From Leptolyngbyaceae cyanobacterium SM1_3_5 (GTDB lineage Bacteria; Cyanobacteriota; Cyanobacteriia; Elainellales; Elainellaceae), in assembly GCA_012031475.1 (NCBI GenBank), contig JAAUTJ010000131.1, forward strand, positions 1 through 9,638: a DNA stretch of 9,638 nt, read 5' to 3'. This document shows positions 5,563-9,638 of this stretch, piece after piece. The position numbers and the translations under genes were made by a program. The first letter of the stretch is position 1. The number at the start of each line of letters is the position of its first letter. The notes under the pieces were generated by a model. That model was given only the letters and a program-made list of their open reading frames with translations, did no database searches and was not told where the DNA came from.

Positions 5563-6965
5563 CGCAACGCCACCAGTCCGGCCTGCGGTGTGCCCTGCGC
5601 GGAAGCCAGTTCCGATCGCATCGCCTGATTGAGTTTTCGCAGAGCGGGCAGCGTCTCGGTTCCTGAACTGAGGAGGGCTTGCTCGATCGCGTTGAGCATC
5701 GCGGCACTGGTTTCTTGAGCGAGCAAATCGCTGAGCAAAGCAGGCGATCGCGGATCGTCGATCGAAGCCAAGGTCAACACCGCCGCTTGCCGTTCGGATG
5801 GGCGATCGCGGGTGGCAAGCTGATTGACGATCGCCAGAAACATCTGGTCGCGCTGCTGGCGAATGTTGCGATCGTTGGCTTGGCTTTGAACGTAAACGAT
5901 CGTGCCGACAAACGTACTCAAGATCAAGCCAACGGCGACGATCAACCCGCCCACCAGCAGCGTCCCCGGATGACGACGCATCCACAGCCACAGCCCTTGC
6001 TGAGTCGGACGTGATTCGGGCTGAAGCACGATCGCCGTGATCGCGCCATCCACCCAGTCATCTGCCTCCATCACGACTGCCTGCAAAGGCGGTTCGGCAG
6101 GTTGCCAGATCGGGGAGAACGCATCGATCGCGTAGGTTCCAGCCAGTCGATCGTGTCCCGTCTGGCGGTCGCGATTTTGCAGAGCGATACCGTTCCGGGA
6201 GCGCAGAGCGATACCGTTCCGGGAGCGCAGAGCGATCGCCGCTTCTCCCACCATCAGCAGCGCACTCAAGCTTGCCAGAATGCCCAAACCGGGAAACGCA
6301 CCGCTGTAGCGCCAAATCAAATAAGCCGTGCCGACGGGCAATCCCCAGCGGCCAAGACCTTCGCGCAGCAGCACTTTTGCCACTCCGGGAGGTGCGCCCG
6401 TTGCCGTCGTCACCTGAACGCCCAGCCAGCGCTTCGGAAGGGTGCTGCCCGTTTTGGCAAGGAGGTAAAGCTGCGATCCGGCAAGCACGATCGGCAAGAC
6501 GATCGCCCCCGACCACAGCAAATTGGTGAGCGGCGCGACCTGCTGATTGTCGTCTCCGATCGGCATTGCCAGCGTTTGGGCGATCGTTTCCTCAGTGGCG
6601 CTCAAGACCGGATTGAGCGGCACGAGTTCTCCGGTGTGGTGCTTGGCGAGCATTCCCAGTTCCAGCGGCACGATCGCACTTGCAGCGACGAGGGTGATTT
6701 CGATCGCCCAAGCGCCAACTCTACGCAGACTCAGCGGCAAGTCGGCCAAACGATGCGATCGAACGGGCTGAGCGCTCTTGGTGCGAGCAGTTCCACCTCT
6801 AAAGTTGGACTCGCCATAAACCAACGCCTCTGGGTGCAACAAACACGGGTGCAACAAACAACCAGCCATCATGCCAACGAAAGCCAGCGAGGAGGAAAAA
6901 CAAAGTTGCGATCGAATCTGCAAAAATTGTTTCAAGGTGCGATCGATCATTGCTCTGTCAATCAT
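5526..6965 (-). CDS. RDD-family membrane domain, N-terminal part of a frameshifted RDD-pentapeptide gene
   Basis: The 479-residue frame holds an RDD domain at about residues 77-280. It begins LPLSLRRVGAWAIE with the characteristic Arg-Arg, has three membrane segments (about 83-104, 145-170 and 223-246) and ends in HDRLAGTYAID. A further membrane helix is at about 333-360. A soluble helical, HEAT-like stretch follows (RQAAVLTLASIDDPRSPALLSDLL). At about residue 468 the frame leaves the conserved sequence and ends RLRTTQQRSPKS. One extra base near 5553-5572 joins it to the pentapeptide part. Coding is convincing only to about 5560. The start is uncertain. ATG 6965 implies about 70 odd residues containing tandem repeats. 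ATG 6817 has AGAGG nine bases upstream and reads MASPTLEVELLAPRALSPFD in a frame offset by one; one missing base near 6745-6765 would join it to RLADLPLSLRR. With both repairs the protein is 730 residues. Confidence 0.85.
   Translation of the reverse strand: MIDRAMIDRTLKQFLQIRSQLCFSSSLAFVGMMAGCLLHPCLLHPEALVYGESNFRGGTARTKSAQPVRSHRLADLPLSLRRVGAWAIEITLVAASAIVPLELGMLAKHHTGELVPLNPVLSATEETIAQTLAMPIGDDNQQVAPLTNLLWSGAIVLPIVLAGSQLYLLAKTGSTLPKRWLGVQVTTATGAPPGVAKVLLREGLGRWGLPVGTAYLIWRYSGAFPGLGILASLSALLMVGEAAIALRSRNGIALRSRNGIALQNRDRQTGHDRLAGTYAIDAFSPIWQPAEPPLQAVVMEADDWVDGAITAIVLQPESRPTQQGLWLWMRRHPGTLLVGGLIVAVGLILSTFVGTIVYVQSQANDRNIRQQRDQMFLAIVNQLATRDRPSERQAAVLTLASIDDPRSPALLSDLLAQETSAAMLNAIEQALLSSGTETLPALRKLNQAMRSELASAQGTPQAGLVALRLRTTQQRSPKS
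6183..6230. repeat. Tandem 24-bp duplication inside the RDD gene
   Basis: Two identical 24-base units (6183-6206 and 6207-6230, beginning AGCGATACCGTTCCGG) are followed by a partial copy running into a HIP1 octamer at 6231. On the minus strand the unit encodes the octapeptide LRSRNGIA in frame, so it lengthens the loop between the third RDD membrane helix and HDRLAGT without breaking the frame. Confidence 0.85.
6832..6861. repeat. Tandem 15-bp repeat at the head of the RDD gene
   Basis: GGGTGCAACAAACAC (6832-6846) is followed by GGGTGCAACAAACAA (6847-6861), 14 of 15 identical. It lies just upstream of the alternative ATG at 6817. On the minus strand it would encode the odd CLLHPCLLHP, which suggests the stretch is leader rather than coding. 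Confidence 0.75.
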
Positions 6966-6976
6966 TGTCCTGTCAA
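6947..6976. repeat. Tandem 15-bp repeat covering the annotated ATG of the RDD frame
   Basis: TCATTGCTCTGTCAA (6947-6961) and TCATTGTCCTGTCAA (6962-6976) agree at 13 of 15 positions. On the minus strand each copy contains TTGACA and an ATG, giving the duplicated MIDRAMIDR. The TTGACA hexamers match a -35 consensus, so the unit may be promoter sequence if the true start is at 6817. Confidence 0.65.
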
Positions 6977-6996
6977 AGGAGTGAAAGCTTCAAGAA

Positions 6997-7013
6997 AGCG
7001 AATGGCGTTCGCT
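6997..7013. repeat. Small palindromic hairpin AGCGAA-TGGCG-TTCGCT
   Basis: Perfect 6-base arms (6997-7002 and 7008-7013) flank a 5-base loop in the divergent intergenic region. The motif resembles GC-rich small dispersed palindromes of cyanobacterial genomes. No function can be assigned. Confidence 0.45.
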
Positions 7014-7107
7014 ACGATCAAAATGAATGGGTGTTGCAAAGCAAGCGAACCTCAAACTTGAACAAACACAACAAAAGCTGTGCGTATAGTGTAGCGGTCA
7101 TTGGTCA

Positions 7108-7143
7108 AACTGCGATCACTTTTTCGTCAATTTCATCGCAGTT
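7108..7143. promoter_or_regulatory. Perfect 9-bp inverted repeat in a divergent promoter region
   Basis: AACTGCGAT (7108-7116) and ATCGCAGTT (7135-7143) are exact reverse complements separated by 18 AT-rich bases. It lies about 60 bases before the TPR gene start and over 100 bases before the RDD gene start on the other strand. Two half-sites about two and a half helix turns apart, centre to centre, in a divergent promoter region suggest a dimeric repressor or activator site. No regulator gene is nearby to pair with it. Confidence 0.45.
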
Positions 7144-7205
7144 CAAATATTGCCTTTCGAGGGCAGTTCAATTGTTAAAAAACTGTTGTATTTCTTGCCT
7201 TGCTA

Positions 7206-7715
7206 ATGAGTGAAACTTCTTCCTACCCCGATCGCTATCTGACGCTGATTGATGAAATCGTGCAAACCACGCTGAAAGGACAAATTCGATCGAAAGAGCA
7301 GGTTTATCAACTGCTGCTTGCCCAAGTTGAAACTGGAACCGGAGAAATTTTTGAGCGCTGCCTCGAATCGCGACTGAGCGAAACCCAAGCCCAAGCGCAA
7401 AGTGCAGACGAACTCAAACAGGCGAAGGCGCAACGCCGACTGCGAGCGATGCAAACGATTCAGGGCGAATGGCAGCGCTGGCAAACGGAAAATCAAGCCA
7501 GCCAAATTGTCCGCACGATCGCAACCGGAATTCAATCGAGCGAAGACGCGATCGCTGCCATTGTCCGCGCCCTCGATCCGAATCAGCCGCAGGCGATCGA
7601 ACTGTCCCAGCTTCAACAGCTTGCCAAAACGTTAAGCCCCAATCCGGATTTTCCGACATCGCGATCGGATTGCAGCACGGACTCGAAGACTGGCGACGGC
7701 TGGAAGACCATCTGA
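7206..7715 (+). CDS. TPR protein, fragment 1 of 4 (N-terminal domain)
   Basis: The start is the ATG at 7206 (MSETSS). A TTG two codons earlier is less likely, and no good Shine-Dalgarno is visible for either. Residues 1-45 form a helical region (YLTLIDEIVQTTLKGQIRSK, VYQLLLAQVETGTGEIF). An Ala/Gln/Arg-rich probable coiled coil follows at about 55-95, then a helical region ending AKTLSPNPD. There is no signal peptide or membrane segment. After about 7649 the frame reads unrelated residues and stops at 7715. The frame that continues starts FSDIAIGLQHGLEDW, so one T is missing from the T-run at 7649-7652. With three such repairs the four fragments make one 607-residue protein. I recognise it as a cyanobacterial TPR protein of unknown partner. 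Confidence 0.8.
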   Translation: MSETSSYPDRYLTLIDEIVQTTLKGQIRSKEQVYQLLLAQVETGTGEIFERCLESRLSETQAQAQSADELKQAKAQRRLRAMQTIQGEWQRWQTENQASQIVRTIATGIQSSEDAIAAIVRALDPNQPQAIELSQLQQLAKTLSPNPDFPTSRSDCSTDSKTGDGWKTI

Positions 7716-8458
7716 TTAGCTGGATGTATGACGCGCGATCGATCGGTTTTGCAGCCAGTACCGAGCAGCCAAACCCCTGGAAAACCTGGGCAAAACAAAT
7801 CGATTGCGAAGCGCTCCCCGAAGGGTATCGCCCGCTGTTGCGATCGCTGTTTGAAACGTTGTCTCGCAACGAATCACCGAGCGACTGGATGAGCCGGACG
7901 GCGATCGACGCGGGCAGCTTTGTTGAACTGCTCGTGACGATGCAGCGCTTGCAGCAAGGCTTGGTGCGCTGGTTTGACAAGCAGTTGTATGACGCGAAAT
8001 CGAGCGCGAAATTATCGATCGCCACGTATCTCGCCTTTGCCGTAATTTGGTCGCAGATGGCGGCTGGCTCCAGTCGATTTGCGGACGATTGCTTTCAGGT
8101 GACGCTGCAAATTCTCCGCAGCTTTGCCCAGCGCGACTACTTTCCTTTGTATGGCGGCGTCTTCGCCTCATTCTCCGGCGAAACGCTCCGGGACGCTTTA
8201 AGCTATCTCGATGAACCGCTCCGGCGGGCAGAAGGAACACAGGAAAAAGCCAGAATTCTAACCTTGCTGGGCTATTCGGCGCTAATTCAAGGCCGCCTCC
8301 GAGAAGCCGATGCGTTTCATCAGCAGGCGATCGATCTGGCGCGGGAAGCGGGCGATCGCGTCTGTGAAATCGCCAACCTCAACCACCTCAGCGCGCTGCC
8401 GTTGCCCAAATCGACTACGAAAGCGCGATTCGCTACGGGCAAAGAGCCGTTGTGCTGA
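7652..8458 (+). CDS. TPR protein, fragment 2 of 4 (middle domain and first TPR)
   Basis: This continues fragment 1 in the next frame. It begins with a helical domain rich in Trp and aromatic residues (LEDHLISWMYD, LLVTMQRLQQGLVRWFDKQLYD, IATYLAFAVIWSQMAAG), then FAQRDYFPLYGGVFASFSGETLRDAL. The first clear TPR units are LTLLGYSALIQGRLREADAF and QQAIDLAREAGDRVCEIANL. These are long, Gly-containing repeats of the kinesin-light-chain type. The frame is sound to about 8398 and then becomes PLPKSTTKARFATGKEPLC, which is not TPR-like. One missing base between 8398 and 8399 links LSAL to AVAQIDYESAIRYG in the next fragment. Confidence 0.85.
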   Translation, partial: SDIAIGLQHGLEDWRRLEDHLISWMYDARSIGFAASTEQPNPWKTWAKQIDCEALPEGYRPLLRSLFETLSRNESPSDWMSRTAIDAGSFVELLVTMQRLQQGLVRWFDKQLYDAKSSAKLSIATYLAFAVIWSQMAAGSSRFADDCFQVTLQILRSFAQRDYFPLYGGVFASFSGETLRDALSYLDEPLRRAEGTQEKARILTLLGYSALIQGRLREADAFHQQAIDLAREAGDRVCEIANLNHLSALPLPKSTTKARFATGKEPLC

Positions 8459-8760
8459 GTCGGCAGGCGGGCGATCGAATCGGAGAAGCCAACGCCCTTG
8501 CGAATTTGGGCTATGGCGAAGTGTTACAGGCACAGCAAAGCGAATATCCCGACCCGGATCGCTACGAAAGCGCGATCGGCTTTTTGGAGCAGGGCTTGAA
8601 GCTGGCCGAACGACAGCGCGATCGCGCCAGTCAAGCGCTCTGCCACAGCAGTTTAGGCATTGCGTATGTGGTTTGGAGCGATCGGAACTGGCGATCGAAC
8701 AGCTTGGGCGCGGTTTGCAGGCGGCACAGTTTATCGGAGATTTGTATCTGCAAGGCTTGA
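8401..8760 (+). CDS. TPR protein, fragment 3 of 4 (TPR array)
   Basis: The third frame of the gene encodes AQIDYESAIRYGQRAVVL, AGDRIGEANALANLGYGEV, YESAIGFLEQGLKLAERQ and SQALCHSSLGIAYVV, that is two to three TPR units with the usual Gly and Ala positions. After AYVV at about 8672 the frame reads WSDRNWRSNSLGAVCRR, which is out of pattern, and stops at 8760. Adding one T to the T3 run at 8672-8674 gives YVVLERSELAIEQLG, a perfect TPR continuation. The family is clear; independent translation of the fragment is unlikely because only internal start codons are available. Confidence 0.82.
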   Translation, partial: VAQIDYESAIRYGQRAVVLSRQAGDRIGEANALANLGYGEVLQAQQSEYPDPDRYESAIGFLEQGLKLAERQRDRASQALCHSSLGIAYVVWSDRNWRSNSLGAVCRRHSLSEICICKA

Positions 8761-9026
8761 ATCTGGCCTATTTGGGTGAAGCCTATTGGCAGCAGAAAAA
8801 TTCGCAGCAAAGCATTTTGACCGCAAGTTTGGGAATGTATTTGCTGGAGCAAAGCGGCTCGAATGGCTGGCGACAATCTGCCGGACTGCTAACGGTTTGG
8901 CAGGGTCAACTCGGTGAGGAAAACTTGATGAAATTGCTGGAGCAAAATCGAGCGGCGATCGTCTCAGTGATTGGTATCGATGGTTATGATCATCTGCCCG
9001 AACTGATACGGCAATATCAGCAGTAA
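8673..9026 (+). CDS. TPR protein, fragment 4 of 4 (C-terminal end)
   Basis: The last part reads LERSELAIEQLGRGLQAAQF, then DLYLQGLNLAYLGEAYWQQK, another TPR unit, and ASLGMYLLEQSG. It closes with a charged helical tail ending in PELIRQYQQ before TAA at 9024-9026. The same frame is open from 8310, but its upstream part overlaps fragments 2 and 3 and is Arg-rich shadow sequence, so real coding starts at about 8673. TPR domains bind protein partners; which ones cannot be told. The secreted-protein gene follows 86 bases later on the same strand. Confidence 0.82.
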   Translation: MERSELAIEQLGRGLQAAQFIGDLYLQGLNLAYLGEAYWQQKNSQQSILTASLGMYLLEQSGSNGWRQSAGLLTVWQGQLGEENLMKLLEQNRAAIVSVIGIDGYDHLPELIRQYQQ

Positions 9027-9112
9027 CCCCACTTGCGAAACTGTCACAGATTCAGCCACAGGTCAAATTAGCCTCGATACGATCGAACTGTAACAAGAAT
9101 TCTTACCAACCA

Positions 9113-9373
9113 ATGGCAATCCGACCGTTCAACTGGTTCGCCCTTCCAACCGCCATCGCCCTTGCCCTCGGACTGTCTGGAACTGCGATCGCCAATCCCA
9201 TCCAAACGCCGCTTAGCTCAAATGTTGTCGTCAACGGCAGCGCCAACGGCGGACAATCCGGTCAGTGCGGCTATGTTTCCAGCACACCCACGCAGGTCGT
9301 TCAAGTCACCGAAGACTTCACCTCTCTCCGCTTCAGCGTTCAGGGCAGGCGGCCAGCCGACGCTGAGTGGTGA
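9113..9373 (+). CDS. Small secreted protein, N-terminal part of a disrupted gene
   Basis: The ATG at 9113 opens a typical Sec signal peptide: MAIRPFNW, a hydrophobic core (ALPTAIALALGLSG), then TAIA, with likely cleavage after about residue 27 before NPIQTP. The mature part begins LSSNVVVNGSANGGQSGQCGYV and STPTQVVQVTEDFTSLRFSVQG, a beta-rich pattern. After Q-G at about 9342 the frame reads RRPADAEW and stops at 9373. Conserved-looking sequence (GGQPTL) continues in another frame. Removing one A near 9343 would restore QGGGQPTL. I recognise the general type, a short exported cyanobacterial beta-sandwich protein of unknown function, but no named family. No clear Shine-Dalgarno precedes the ATG. 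Confidence 0.75.
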   Translation: MAIRPFNWFALPTAIALALGLSGTAIANPIQTPLSSNVVVNGSANGGQSGQCGYVSSTPTQVVQVTEDFTSLRFSVQGRRPADAEW

Positions 9374-9533
9374 CGGGGCGGCGGACGGACGCAGTGCGTG
9401 ATTGGCCGATCGCTTCTCAGGCGGCGCGATCGAAATTCCCGGCGTTTGGGAGCGCGGTACTTATTCGGTTTTTGTGGGCGATCGCACTCAGGGCAGTCAC
9501 CCGTTCACGTTGTCAATCACGCAGGGCAACTAA
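9345..9533 (+). pseudogene. Small secreted protein, C-terminal part with internal stop and indels
   Basis: The frame after the first lesion reads GGQPTL and later ADRFSGGAIEIPGVWERG, TYSVFVGDRTQGSHP and FTLSITQGN before TAA at 9531-9533. This is the expected beta-rich C-terminus of the exported protein begun at 9113. Between 9360 and 9405 the frame is broken again. The same frame meets TGA at 9399-9401, while a neighbouring frame reads RTQCVI over that stop, which would join to ADRF if one G near 9404 were removed. At least two further small indels are therefore likely in this G-rich stretch. The intact protein would have about 140 residues. Decay or sequencing error are both possible. Confidence 0.6.
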
Positions 9534-9569
9534 GCGTGTTAGGCTGCGACTGCCCAGCAGGTGGACTCA

Positions 9570-9638
9570 ATGAACAGCAACGATGAGGCGATCGCGCAAC
9601 TCGAAGAACAACTGCGACAGGCGATGCTTTCGAGCGAC
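9570..9638 (+). CDS. Start of a gene running off the window, possibly NTF2-like
   Basis: An ATG at 9570 with GGTGG six to ten bases upstream opens a frame of 23 codons that reaches the window end without a stop. It reads MNSNDEAIAQLEEQLRQAML and then SSD. The amphipathic first helix resembles the N-terminus of SnoaL/DUF4440-type NTF2-like proteins, which often begin with such a QLEEQLRQAM segment. Only this helix is visible, so the family is a suggestion. The gene begins 36 bases after the secreted-protein stop and may be cotranscribed with it. Confidence 0.55.
   Translation, partial: MNSNDEAIAQLEEQLRQAMLSSD

Noticed and set aside
6102..7061. 319-codon plus-strand ORF
   Set aside because: Antisense to the RDD domain; Arg/Gln-rich, low-quality composition and no recognisable motif.
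7085..7090. TATAGT as a -10 box for the TPR gene
   Set aside because: The only TTGAAC-like -35 (7058-7063) is 21 bases away, too far, so I do not annotate a promoter.
9095..9104. Palindrome AAGAATTCTT before the secreted-protein gene
   Set aside because: Only 10 bases and AT-rich; such palindromes occur by chance at this window size.

Overview
The window looks like chromosomal DNA of a cyanobacterium, probably a filamentous or Leptolyngbya-like one with moderate-to-high GC. The octamer GCGATCGC (HIP1) and its core CGATCG recur throughout, inside genes and between them. The gene families also fit: an RDD/pentapeptide-repeat membrane protein, a TPR protein with a cyanobacterial-type N-terminus, and a stand-alone trpD not in a trp operon. 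The lineage call is inference from composition and gene content.

Layout. Positions 1-707 are AT-richer and gene-poor: one doubtful small ORF on the minus strand (45-293), a short hairpin, and a well-placed Shine-Dalgarno/ATG leading only to a 9-codon ORF. A GAF-like sensor histidine kinase follows on the plus strand (708-2011), split by a frameshift. A convergent gap (2012-2213) holds a nested inverted repeat. Three genes then run on the minus strand, in transcription order: an RDD-pentapeptide membrane protein (6965/6817 to 4627, frameshifted), an intact DegT/DnrJ/EryC1/StrS sugar aminotransferase (4464-3346), and trpD (3245-2214, doubtful N-terminus). The divergent gap at about 6966-7205 carries a perfect 9-bp inverted repeat. 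To its right on the plus strand lie a TPR protein in four pieces (7206-9026), a small secreted protein with several lesions (9113-9533), and the start of a further gene that runs off the window (9570 onward).

The most striking property is quality or decay, not a new system. Apart from the aminotransferase, every well-supported complete gene appears disrupted by one or more small indels. Most can be repaired by adding one base, and three lie in short T-runs, yet the protein families stay clear across each break. This pattern is typical of uncorrected homopolymer errors, although true gene decay cannot be excluded from one sequence. I give each lesion a position so it can be checked in reads.

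Functionally the window is a mix: signalling (orphan kinase), tryptophan biosynthesis, nucleotide-sugar/glycan metabolism, a membrane-anchored beta-helix protein, a TPR scaffold and a secreted protein. I see no tRNA, rRNA, CRISPR array, transposase or prophage gene, and no convincing evidence of a previously undescribed multigene system.
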